NCBI GenBank assembly: GCA_902406135.1 | Contig: CABPCX010000056.1 | Location: forward strand, 1-8,985 | From: an uncultured Eubacteriales bacterium | GTDB lineage: Bacteria > Bacillota > Clostridia > Lachnospirales > Anaerotignaceae | Direction of reading: 5' to 3' | DNA: 8,985 nucleotides | Shown: piece by piece, positions 1 through 6,004 of the stretch | Position numbering within the stretch: the stretch's first letter is position 1 | How the letters are laid out: every line of letters starts with the position of its first letter | Position numbers and translations under genes: made by a program | Notes under the pieces: model-generated | Told to the model about the DNA's origin: nothing | Database searches by the model: none | The model's input: the letters and a program-made list of their open reading frames with translations, nothing else

Positions 1-505
1 ATTCAGATATGCTTATATTTCCGTGGATAAAACCTTCATCTATCAGACAGCAGTCAGATATAACATATGCTGCAAAAATAACTCCGCCGGGTTTTGTTAC
101 ACGAATGGCCTCTTTTATGGCCTGTTGTTTATCTTCCCTGCTGTAAAGATGATACAAAGGACCCAAAAGCAGTGTTATATCATATTTGTTATCCTGAAAA
201 GAAGATAAGTCAAGTGCATTACCCTGGGTAATCGTTATATTCTCGCCGGGGAGAGTATTTTGGCGAAATATATCTATATTATGCTCAACTAATTCGACCG
301 CATCTACAGCATATCCTCTGCGGGCAAGTGTATGCGAATATCTGCCTGTTGCGGCGCCTATCTCAATGACTTTGCTGCCTTCTTTGATATATTTATCTAT
401 ATAATGCATTGTGGTAAAAAATTCTACAACACCATGCTTTTGCGTAAGACGTGATTCTTCGTCAAAACCGTTGTAGAAATCGATTATATATCTGCTGTCA
501 TTCAT
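1..505 (-). CDS. Class I SAM-dependent methyltransferase, C-terminus cut by window edge
   Basis: The reading frame is open from an ATG at 505 to the left edge, giving 168 codons of the N-terminal part. It has a Rossmann-type SAM-binding motif I (VIEIGAATG, residues 47-55), an acidic residue ending strand 2 (VELVEHN, about 70-76), and a LLLGPLYHL segment (112-120) followed by KEAIRVTKPGG (131-141). The last two are typical of a large family of small Firmicutes methyltransferases with a Methyltransf_11/25-like fold. The ATG is preceded by a good GGAGGG site. The family methylates varied small molecules, and nothing here reveals the substrate. It is transcribed divergently from the MccF-like gene. 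Identification of the fold is firm; the specific function is unknown. The missing C-terminus normally carries the substrate-specific part. Confidence 0.88.
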   Translation of the reverse strand, partial: MNDSRYIIDFYNGFDEESRLTQKHGVVEFFTTMHYIDKYIKEGSKVIEIGAATGRYSHTLARRGYAVDAVELVEHNIDIFRQNTLPGENITITQGNALDLSSFQDNKYDITLLLGPLYHLYSREDKQQAIKEAIRVTKPGGVIFAAYVISDCCLIDEGFIHGNISISE

Positions 506-553
506 ACTATCCCTCCATTCGAGTTATCGGATTATTTAATATTATTGGTGATA

Positions 554-583
554 AGTATAATACAACAGTCAGCTGGTTGTCTA
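554..583 (-). promoter_or_regulatory. Candidate sigma-A promoter of the methyltransferase gene
   Basis: On the minus strand TAGACA (578-583, 5 of 6 to consensus) is followed after 18 bp by TATACT (554-559). This puts the start near 547 and gives a leader of about 40 nt before the ATG at 505. The -35 box lies inside the small dyad GTCT-ATAA-AGAC (579-590), which could be an operator. An alternative -10 (TATTAT, 557-562) has poor spacing. Confidence 0.4.
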
Positions 584-724
584 TAAAGACTGTTAGATAT
601 TTATTATATGCCATACCGGTATCGCCCACCTTACAAAAGGTAATCATGCCAATCTTCAATGTAGACATACACTTTCTTATTCAGTTCACTAATGTTGAAA
701 AATGTACAATAAAAAGCTGACTGT
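565..724. repeat. 10-bp perfect inverted repeat flanking 140 bp
   Basis: ACAGTCAGCT at 565-574 is the exact reverse complement of AGCTGACTGT at 715-724. The enclosed DNA is AT-rich and contains two further palindromes. The left arm also belongs to a second dyad, AACAGTC (564-570) with GACTGTT (588-594). The layout resembles the ends of a miniature mobile element, but no target-site duplication is evident and the arms are short, so chance or a regulator site is equally possible. Confidence 0.35.
613..641. repeat. Two adjacent palindromes in the divergent intergenic region
   Basis: ATACCGGTAT at 613-622 is a perfect 10-bp palindrome. Six bases further on, ACCTT-acaa-AAGGT (628-641) is a perfect 5-bp-arm dyad. 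Both look like possible dimeric-regulator sites. They lie about 100 bp upstream of the MccF-like promoter, so a direct role there is not obvious. Confidence 0.35.
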
Positions 725-740
725 CTTTGTCAAATAAATC

Positions 741-769
741 TGGAAAGCACAGATTAGGTATGGTAGAAT
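741..769 (+). promoter_or_regulatory. Candidate promoter of the MccF-like gene, extended -10
   Basis: TGGAAA (741-746, 4 of 6 to consensus) is followed by a 17-bp spacer and TAGAAT (764-769, 5 of 6). An upstream TG at 761-762 makes an extended -10. Transcription would start near 776, giving a leader of about 44 nt. The weak -35 with an extended -10 fits a regulated promoter. Confidence 0.45.
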
Positions 770-783
770 ATAGAAAATCTATA
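769..783. promoter_or_regulatory. Candidate operator on the start point of the MccF-like gene
   Basis: TATAGA-AAA-TCTATA is a perfect 6-bp-arm inverted repeat. It shares one base with the proposed -10 box and covers the predicted transcription start. A repressor bound here would block initiation. The AT-rich sequence makes chance dyads more likely, so this is inference from position. Confidence 0.35.
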
Positions 784-819
784 ACTTGAATTTTATTATT
801 TGGAAAGGAGCAGATGTAA

Positions 820-1815
820 ATGAAAGCAAGTAGAATTAAAGGTAAGGCTGCTATAGGCGTGTGTTCTCCTTCATTTCCGATTTCAGCGGTTGAGCCTATT
901 CGTTATGAGAGAGGAATAAAATATTTAGAAAATAAAGGATTTCAAGTAAAAAATGGTCTTTTGTATAAGAAAAAAGACTTTTATCGCTCCGGAACAATAA
1001 AAGAACGTGCAGAGGAATTTAATAATCTTTTATATGATGAGAACATTCAGATAATAATGACATCAATAGGCGGCAATAATACAAATTCCATTCTGCCATA
1101 TATAGATTATGAGTATATAAAAAAACACCCTAAAATAATTATAGGATTTTCTGATATAACTGCTTTGTTACTGGCGATTTATGCAAAAACTGGTTTAGTC
1201 ACTTTTTACGGCCCGGATATAGCGTCATCATTTGGAGAATTACCACCTTTTGCAGACTGGACTTTTGAAAGTTTCAACTCATTTGTAAATGGAATATCTG
1301 TACCGTACAATTATGAAATGCCTATTGCGTGGACAGATGAATTTATTGATTGGAGTGAACAAGACAGGTCAAAAGAACAATATTCTAATCAATGGGTTTG
1401 TGTAAAGCAAGGAACTTGCCAGGGCAGATTAATTGGTGGAAATCTGAATACAATGGAAGGCTTTTTTGGTACAGAATATATGCCTGTAATAAACAAGGGA
1501 GATATTCTATTTATTGAAGACGCTGAAAAAGACGCATATACAATAGAGCGTTCTTTCTCTTTACTTAAACTTGCAGGCGTATTTGACAAAGTGAGCGGAA
1601 TAATTTTAGGAAAACATGAAAAATTTGATGATAATGGAACAGGCAGAAAGCCTTATGAAATCCTCCTGGAAGTTATAGGAGATACTTCAGTTCCTATTTT
1701 AGCAGAGTTTGATTGTTGTCATACTCACCCTATGTTAACAATGCCAATAGGATGTGAAGTGCGTTTAGACGCAACAAACAAAAAAATCACCTTAATGGAA
1801 GAACCACTGATTTAA
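820..1815 (+). CDS. S66-family serine carboxypeptidase, MccF-like (microcin C immunity type)
   Basis: The 331-aa product matches the S66 LD-carboxypeptidase/MccF fold and the family's usual length. Visible landmarks are the opening IGVCSPSFP (12-20), DFYRSGTIKERAEE (53-66), TSIGGNNTNS (81-90), the nucleophile in GFSDIT (Ser111), FIEDAEKDAYTIER (catalytic Glu233) and CCHTHPMLTMPIG (catalytic His301). A tryptophan-containing loop (171-192) before GRLIGGNLNT is characteristic of the MccF-like branch, not of LdcA. MccF cleaves the amide between peptide or aminoacyl group and nucleotide in processed microcin C, which detoxifies it. LdcA-type members instead trim cell-wall tetrapeptides. The protein has no signal peptide, so it should be cytoplasmic. 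AAAGGAG (804-810) lies 9 nt before the ATG. No microcin biosynthesis gene is in view, so it is an orphan. It reads more AT-rich than the minus-strand genes. Confidence 0.9.
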   Translation: MKASRIKGKAAIGVCSPSFPISAVEPIRYERGIKYLENKGFQVKNGLLYKKKDFYRSGTIKERAEEFNNLLYDENIQIIMTSIGGNNTNSILPYIDYEYIKKHPKIIIGFSDITALLLAIYAKTGLVTFYGPDIASSFGELPPFADWTFESFNSFVNGISVPYNYEMPIAWTDEFIDWSEQDRSKEQYSNQWVCVKQGTCQGRLIGGNLNTMEGFFGTEYMPVINKGDILFIEDAEKDAYTIERSFSLLKLAGVFDKVSGIILGKHEKFDDNGTGRKPYEILLEVIGDTSVPILAEFDCCHTHPMLTMPIGCEVRLDATNKKITLMEEPLI

Positions 1816-1835
1816 AAAATTAAGTTTTATTGAGT

Positions 1836-1859
1836 ATAATACCTTCCCATAGGTGTTAT
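1836..1859. repeat. Small hairpin downstream of the MccF-like gene
   Basis: ATAATACCT (1836-1844) pairs with AGGTGTTAT (1851-1859) as nine pairs including one U-G wobble, around a 6-nt loop. No T-run follows on either strand, so it is not a terminator by itself. It may stabilise the 3' end of the mRNA ahead of the true terminator. Confidence 0.35.
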
Positions 1860-1885
1860 GGATAACGTAACAGCAAGATTAATAA

Positions 1886-1918
1886 AAAGACGGAAAGCCA
1901 TTAAAGCTTTTCGTCTTT
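1886..1918. terminator. Bidirectional intrinsic terminator between convergent genes
   Basis: AAAGACGGAAAGC (1886-1898) pairs with GCTTTTCGTCTTT (1906-1918) over 13 positions with one G-U wobble and a 7-nt loop. Flanking ATTAAT arms (1878-1883 and 1919-1924) can extend the stem with a 2-nt bulge. A-rich sequence on the left and T-rich on the right let it work in both directions, ending the MccF-like gene and the tsaD transcript, whose stop codon is only 6 bp away. Confidence 0.85.
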
Positions 1919-1929
1919 ATTAATAGTTC

Positions 1930-2967
1930 TTATATTCTTTCTCCAAGCCTGAGAGAAGGCACCGCATTCAAATCAAGGCCGTCGCGCCTTCCGGCAATAT
2001 ATTCATAATAGGCAGCTGATCCTATCATTGCGGCATTATCGGTACAAAGTATAGGTGACGGTATATTAAGCGTAAAACCGTTTTTATCACAGGCTTCTTT
2101 CATAGCTTTTCTGAGGGCCGCATTTGATGCAACGCCTCCTGCCATGGCTATTTTAGTAAGCCCCTTCTCTTTTGCGGCTTTCATAGTCTTTGTGACAAGA
2201 ACATCGACTACCGAATACTGAAAAGAGGCGGCTATATCTTCAGGGACAATCTCTCCGCCGGTCATCTTCATCTTATTTACATAGTTAAGTACTGCCGATT
2301 TCAGTCCGCTGAAACTGAAGTCATAGCTTCCGTCCTCAAGGAATACATGAGGAAATGCCACTGCGTCTTTATTGCCCTTTTCAGCGGCTTTCTGGATTTT
2401 AGGTCCTCCGGGATAGCCCATTCCAATGACACGGGCAACCTTATCAAAGGCTTCTCCGGCAGCGTCATCCCTTGTTGAGCCCATGATTTCATACTTTCCG
2501 TAATCAGCAACATATACAAGATTTGTATGTCCTCCGGAGACTACAAGAGCCATATACGGAGGCTCGAAATTTACGTCTTCTATATAATTTGCCGAAATAT
2601 GTCCTTCAATATGGTGGACACCTACAAGGGGCTTATCTGTAGCAAAAGCCAGAGCTTTGGCTTCGGCAAGACCCACAAGAAGGGCCCCAACAAGTCCGGG
2701 ACCGTAAGTAACGCCTATGGCATCAATATCGTCAAGGGTTACATCAGCCTGCTTAAGAGCCTCTGTTATTACGGCGTCTATATTTTCAACGTGTTTTCTT
2801 GATGCTATTTCAGGCACTACACCGCCATAGAGGGTATGGAGGTCGATTTGAGACGAAATAATATTTGAAAGTACATATCTTCCGTTTTTAACTACAGCCG
2901 CAGCTGTTTCATCACATGAACTTTCTATGGCAAGTATAAGTATATCTTTATTTTCTCCTTCGTTCAT
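1930..2967 (-). CDS. tsaD: tRNA N6-adenosine threonylcarbamoyltransferase TsaD
   Basis: TsaD transfers the threonylcarbamoyl group from TC-AMP to A37 of ANN-decoding tRNAs (t6A), in complex with TsaB and TsaE in bacteria. The 345-aa product has normal length and the ASKHA-fold landmarks: AIESSCDET (13-21), [11 protein letters not shown] (89-99), the metal-binding HIEGH (His119 and His123), SGGHTNL (144-150), [10 protein letters not shown] (277-286) and CTDNAAMIG (Asp310 as third metal ligand). The ATG has an AGGAG site placed in the 14-nt gap after the rnz stop. It is the last gene of the ctpA-rnz-tsaD unit and ends at the bidirectional terminator. In many Firmicutes tsaD sits with tsaE, tsaB and rimI; none of those is in this window. 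Confidence 0.97.
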   Translation of the reverse strand: MNEGENKDILILAIESSCDETAAAVVKNGRYVLSNIISSQIDLHTLYGGVVPEIASRKHVENIDAVITEALKQADVTLDDIDAIGVTYGPGLVGALLVGLAEAKALAFATDKPLVGVHHIEGHISANYIEDVNFEPPYMALVVSGGHTNLVYVADYGKYEIMGSTRDDAAGEAFDKVARVIGMGYPGGPKIQKAAEKGNKDAVAFPHVFLEDGSYDFSFSGLKSAVLNYVNKMKMTGGEIVPEDIAASFQYSVVDVLVTKTMKAAKEKGLTKIAMAGGVASNAALRKAMKEACDKNGFTLNIPSPILCTDNAAMIGSAAYYEYIAGRRDGLDLNAVPSLRLGERI

Positions 2968-2981
2968 AGTACCGCTCCTTA

Positions 2982-3890
2982 TTACTCTGCAAAATTTATT
3001 CTTGCAGTCATTCTGTCAAATCCTACTTTAGTATTATCAAATATATTTTTAGCATTATCTATAAACAGCTCAGGTTCCGACATGGACGGACTGAGATGGG
3101 TGAGCCAAAGCTCCTTGACATTTCCCAATTTAGCAAGTTTAGCCGCTTCGGCAAAGGTCATATGCTTGTATTCAACGGCTTTGCTCTGCTTTTCATTTTC
3201 ACCGTACATTCCTTCACATATAAAAAGGTCTGAATCCTTTATAAAATCCACCAGAGAGTCAACGGGCCTTGTATCCGTACAGAAAGATACGCTGAGACCC
3301 TTTCGCTCCTCGCCAAGGACCATATCCGCAGTATATGTTTTTCCTTCGTATTCGACCTTCTCGCCCTTCTGAAGCACTGACCAGTATATAACAGGCAGGC
3401 CAAGAGCTTTTGCCTTATCAACGGAAAATTTGCCCTTTCTTGGCACATCAAATCTATAGGAGACACATTTTACTCTGTGGTCGCCTTCGTTGGCCATAAG
3501 GATAAAATCTCCAAAATCATATTTTTTTCCGAATTCGGTTATTTCTATAAACTCCAATTTAAAGGGAAGTTCAGAACATATAAGTCTCAGTCCGTCAACG
3601 ACCTTTTTTAAACCGGAAGGTCCCACAAGCTTAAGGGGTTCGGTTCTTCCTGCGTTTCCTATGGTAAGAAGCATACCGGGAAGACCTGAAATATGGTCTG
3701 CATGGAAGTGGGTAAAGCATATCATATCGATTGCCTTAAAGCCCCAGCCAAGCATCTTTAATGTTACCTGAGTACCTTCTCCACAGTCTGTCATTATAAG
3801 TCTTCCGTTTATTCTTAAAAGCATAGATGAAAGAAATCTTTCCGGCATTGGCATCATTCCGCCGGTGCCTAAAAGAGCGATGTCTATCAT
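2982..3890 (-). CDS. rnz: Ribonuclease Z (tRNA 3' endonuclease)
   Basis: RNase Z is a metallo-beta-lactamase-fold endonuclease that removes 3' trailers from tRNA precursors. With the ATG at 3890 the protein has 302 aa. Zinc and catalytic landmarks are LLGTGG near the N-terminus, TDCGEGTQ (34-41), THFHADH (His61, His63, Asp65, His66), His138 in GDHRV, Asp206 in CTDTRP, His243 in KHMTFAEAA and His265 in LTHLSP. A longer frame begins at a TTG at 3899, but that codon touches the Shine-Dalgarno sequence, which sits 9 nt before the ATG, so the ATG is preferred. The gene starts 5 nt after the ctpA stop. The segment [16 protein letters not shown] (164-179), where many RNase Z proteins carry a Gly-Pro exosite motif, lacks that motif here, so tRNA contacts may differ. 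All catalytic ligands are present. Confidence 0.95.
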   Translation of the reverse strand: MIDIALLGTGGMMPMPERFLSSMLLRINGRLIMTDCGEGTQVTLKMLGWGFKAIDMICFTHFHADHISGLPGMLLTIGNAGRTEPLKLVGPSGLKKVVDGLRLICSELPFKLEFIEITEFGKKYDFGDFILMANEGDHRVKCVSYRFDVPRKGKFSVDKAKALGLPVIYWSVLQKGEKVEYEGKTYTADMVLGEERKGLSVSFCTDTRPVDSLVDFIKDSDLFICEGMYGENEKQSKAVEYKHMTFAEAAKLAKLGNVKELWLTHLSPSMSEPELFIDNAKNIFDNTKVGFDRMTARINFAE

Positions 3891-3895
3891 TTTTA

Positions 3896-5065
3896 TCAAT
3901 CCTTTATTTTATCGTTTAGTACATCAATAGCTTTAACATACTGTTTATCTTCTTCAGATGTGTCTTTTATATCGGTATCAACTTTATAGTCAGGAGTGAT
4001 ACCTTCTCCATGTATGCATACACCGTTTGGTGTGTAATATCTTTGAATTGTTATTTTAAGGCCTGAGCCGTCATTTAACCCATAGAGTCCCTGAACAATA
4101 CCCTTTCCATAGGTCTGTGTTCCGATTATATCTCCTCGGCCGTTATCCTGTATGGCCCCGGCTAAAAGCTCCGAAGCGCTGGCACTTCCTCCGTTTACAA
4201 GAACAGCTAACGGAAGGTCACACATACCCTCAGCCGACTCAAAGTCAGTTCTGTTTCCGTTTTTATCGACCGTATAAGTGATTATACACTCCGGAAGTAT
4301 ACTGTCTCCTATTTCTGCTGCCGAATCTATTATGCCTCCGGGATTGTCTCTCAGGTCAATAATAATTCCTTCTGCTCCCTGGCTTACAAGGTCCTCCAGA
4401 GCCGCTTTAAACTGCGCAGGAGCCGTTTTTGTAAACTCTGATATTTTTATATACCCTATATTTCCGTCCTTTTTATGTTCTACAACATTAAGGCTGACCG
4501 TTGAGCGTTTTATGTCAAAGACCATTTCTTCCGATGAATCTCTTAAAACACCGATTTGGATATATGTATCGTTTTTTCCCTTTGTCAGTGCGGAAACATC
4601 TATCACAGACATACCGGAAACATCAGTGCCGTCTATGCTCAATATTATATCTCCTGCCATAAGTCCGGCATTTTCGGCGGGAGAGCCTTCGATTATATCC
4701 GATATTATGCATCTTCCGCTTTCTTCATCTTCTGAAATTACTATGCCTATGCCTGTCATGGTTCCCCCTGCTTCGCTCATAAAAGCTTCCATCTCATCCT
4801 TTGTGAGATATGTAGTATATGGGTCGCCCATGGCGTCTGCCATTCCGGCATACATTTTATCGGCAAGTTCGTTTTCTTCAAAATCTTCGATATAGTTGTT
4901 TTCAAGCATAGCCGCAATAAGTGCAGCCTTTCCTTCAACATTAAGATTGTCATAGTCGGGCATCTCTGACTTAAAGCAGCTTACTGCGTATATAACTATT
5001 CCTGCAATAAGTATGCCGCATACGACACCTTCTAAAAACCTCAATGTTTTTTCCTTGTTAACCAC
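3896..5065 (-). CDS. S41 C-terminal processing peptidase with PDZ domain (CtpA/CtpB-like)
   Basis: This is a membrane-anchored serine protease of 389 aa, the normal length for the family. An N-terminal hydrophobic anchor (about 10-30) precedes a helical lead region, a PDZ domain (about 102-188, with SPAENAGLMAGDIILSIDG at 128-146) and the S41 core. The core carries GIIIDLRDNPGG (233-244), the catalytic Ser296 in GGSASASE, and Lys321 and Gln325 in YGKGIVQ; the Ser-Lys spacing of 25 matches CtpB and Prc. The end YYTPNGVCIHGEGITPDY (343-360) is also typical. It acts outside the membrane on exported proteins. It begins at a GTG 8 nt after GGAG. It has its own promoter and heads the ctpA-rnz-tsaD unit. 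Linkage to ftsEX recalls the ftsE-ftsX-ctpB region of Bacillus subtilis, so an envelope or division substrate is plausible. Cys30 follows AVS, so a lipoprotein is a weak alternative to a plain anchor. Confidence 0.95.
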   Translation of the reverse strand: MVNKEKTLRFLEGVVCGILIAGIVIYAVSCFKSEMPDYDNLNVEGKAALIAAMLENNYIEDFEENELADKMYAGMADAMGDPYTTYLTKDEMEAFMSEAGGTMTGIGIVISEDEESGRCIISDIIEGSPAENAGLMAGDIILSIDGTDVSGMSVIDVSALTKGKNDTYIQIGVLRDSSEEMVFDIKRSTVSLNVVEHKKDGNIGYIKISEFTKTAPAQFKAALEDLVSQGAEGIIIDLRDNPGGIIDSAAEIGDSILPECIITYTVDKNGNRTDFESAEGMCDLPLAVLVNGGSASASELLAGAIQDNGRGDIIGTQTYGKGIVQGLYGLNDGSGLKITIQRYYTPNGVCIHGEGITPDYKVDTDIKDTSEEDKQYVKAIDVLNDKIKD

Positions 5066-5073
5066 ATTATCAT

Positions 5074-5105
5074 CTCCGCATAAACCGTTATAAATAGCTT
5101 ATGCG
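5074..5105 (-). promoter_or_regulatory. ctpA Shine-Dalgarno and 5'-terminal leader hairpin
   Basis: The GGAG site (5074-5077) lies 8 nt before the GTG start. CGCATAA (minus strand, 5105-5099) pairs perfectly with TTATGCG (5083-5077) across a 15-nt loop. The predicted transcript starts at about 5106, so this hairpin would be the 5' end of the mRNA, and its 3' arm takes in the first G of the ribosome binding site. It could stabilise the message, tune translation, or be a DNA operator at the start point. Confidence 0.5.
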
Positions 5106-5112
5106 CATTACA

Positions 5113-5141
5113 ATTATATATGTTTATTTAAGTTTGTTCAA
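5113..5141 (-). promoter_or_regulatory. Near-consensus sigma-A promoter of ctpA-rnz-tsaD
   Basis: On the minus strand TTGAAC (5136-5141) is followed by exactly 17 bp and a perfect TATAAT (5113-5118). The start is predicted near 5106, giving a leader of about 40 nt. Lying just after the SIMPL terminator, it explains how the protease and tRNA genes are expressed independently of ftsEX. Confidence 0.8.
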
Positions 5142-5207
5142 GTGAGGTTTTTAAAATGGGCCATATTATATTTTTTATAATAATAAAACCTGACTAACAC
5201 TTGAACA
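5135..5207. repeat. 10-bp inverted repeat linking ctpA -35 box and SIMPL terminator loop
   Basis: TGTTCAAGTG at 5135-5144 and CACTTGAACA at 5198-5207 are exact reverse complements with 53 bp between them. The first copy contains the -35 hexamer of the ctpA promoter; the second is mostly the loop of the terminator after the SIMPL gene. It may be a paired regulator site or an RNA-RNA pairing in readthrough transcripts. Confidence 0.5.
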
Positions 5208-5218
5208 GGTTAGCCAGG
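5189..5218 (-). terminator. Intrinsic terminator after the SIMPL gene
   Basis: On the minus strand CCTGGCTAAC (5218-5209) pairs with GTTAGTCAGG (5198-5189) over ten positions with one G-U wobble and a 10-nt loop. TTTTATTATT follows at once. It sits 35 bp beyond the SIMPL stop codon and closes the regulator-ftsEX-SIMPL unit. Confidence 0.85.
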
Positions 5219-5253
5219 CTTTTGAACTAAATCAAATTAATTTAAAATAGTTA

Positions 5254-5991
5254 TCAGATACCGTAAGTGATAGATACACTTGCTGTTATGCTTATTTTGT
5301 CGTATCCGATATCAGTTGTATATGAGCCGCCGTTTGCTGCACTATCAGCAGCTGCCATTGCTTCATACTCAACCTTCTCTGCTGTAGTATCGGCTACAGA
5401 GTAGTTTGATGACATCTCATCAACTGATACTATTCCGTTAAGTGTAACTCCGCAGGCTTCAGCAATAGCTTTTGCTGAATTTTCAGCGCTCTTTACAGCT
5501 TCTTTAAGGGCATCGGCATAGTAGATTGATGAATCTTCAAGATAGAAAGATACGCTGCATCCTGTTGCTCCTGCCTTAAGGGCTACATCCATATATTTAC
5601 CGGCATTTCTAATATCATCTGTCTTAAAAGATAATGTTGTGTATGCTCTGTATCCTGTAGTAACACTCTTCTTTAAGTTTTCATCGTATGTTCTTTCGGG
5701 ATATACATAGCTTGACTCAGTAAGTATATTTTCGTCTGCAATTCCTGCATCAAGCATAGCAAATTTAATGCCTTCAGAAATTCTATTATTTTCATTCTGC
5801 GCATCGGAAGCTGTTGCGGCTGTAGTTTCGATATCAGCATATATTTTTGCTGTATCGGGGTCAACCATTACAACGCCTCTTCCGTTTACTGTAATTCCAT
5901 TGTTTTCAGCAGCATAGGCAGCTGTAAATGTACCAAATGTCATTACAGCAGCAAGTGAAAGACCAACTAATGTTTTAACTAATTTCTTCAT
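5254..5991 (-). CDS. Secreted SIMPL domain (DUF541, YggE-like) protein
   Basis: The 245-aa product is an exported SIMPL/DUF541 protein of normal length. A classical Sec signal peptide covers residues 1-27, with Lys-rich start, hydrophobic core and AYA before the likely cut. The mature part has ITVNGRGVVMVDPDTAKI (33-50), a helix with ASDAQNENNR (61-70), the GIADENILTESSYVYPE segment (83-99), GYRAYTTLSFK (113-123), and ALKEAVKSAENSAKAIAEACGV (161-182), all typical of the family. No catalytic residues are known. E. coli YggE is linked to oxidative stress, and other members form oligomeric rings. GGGAG lies 8 nt before the ATG, and the gene starts 13 nt after the ftsX stop, so it is cotranscribed with ftsEX. 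In related clostridia this place often holds a coiled-coil cell-wall hydrolase. Family assignment is firm; function here is unknown. Confidence 0.92.
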   Translation of the reverse strand: MKKLVKTLVGLSLAAVMTFGTFTAAYAAENNGITVNGRGVVMVDPDTAKIYADIETTAATASDAQNENNRISEGIKFAMLDAGIADENILTESSYVYPERTYDENLKKSVTTGYRAYTTLSFKTDDIRNAGKYMDVALKAGATGCSVSFYLEDSSIYYADALKEAVKSAENSAKAIAEACGVTLNGIVSVDEMSSNYSVADTTAEKVEYEAMAAADSAANGGSYTTDIGYDKISITASVSITYGI

Positions 5992-6004
5992 AGATATCTC
6001 TCCC

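Larger units (their letters stand above)
506..819. other. Divergent intergenic region, palindrome-rich, no gene
   Basis: This 314-bp stretch separates two outward-facing genes. I see no credible coding sequence: a plus-strand frame crossing it starts at a GTG without a ribosome binding site inside the methyltransferase gene. It holds a candidate promoter for each flanking gene and several inverted repeats: 564-570 with 588-594, 565-574 with 715-724, the palindrome 613-622, the dyad 628-641, and the dyad 769-783. Such density suggests regulation of one or both genes, or the decayed remains of a small palindromic element. Confidence 0.6.

Noticed and set aside
451..720. 89-codon plus-strand frame spanning the divergent intergenic region
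   Set aside because: It starts at GTG inside the methyltransferase gene with no ribosome site and has no recognisable motif; it runs through the probable promoters and palindromes.
3891..3899. TTG start for RNase Z, 3 residues longer
   Set aside because: The AAAGGA site directly touches the TTG, leaving no spacer; the ATG at 3890 has a 9-nt spacer.
4278..4895. 205-codon open frame on the plus strand
   Set aside because: It lies wholly antisense to the S41 protease, has serine- and isoleucine-rich composition typical of a reverse-strand shadow, and lacks a domain pattern.
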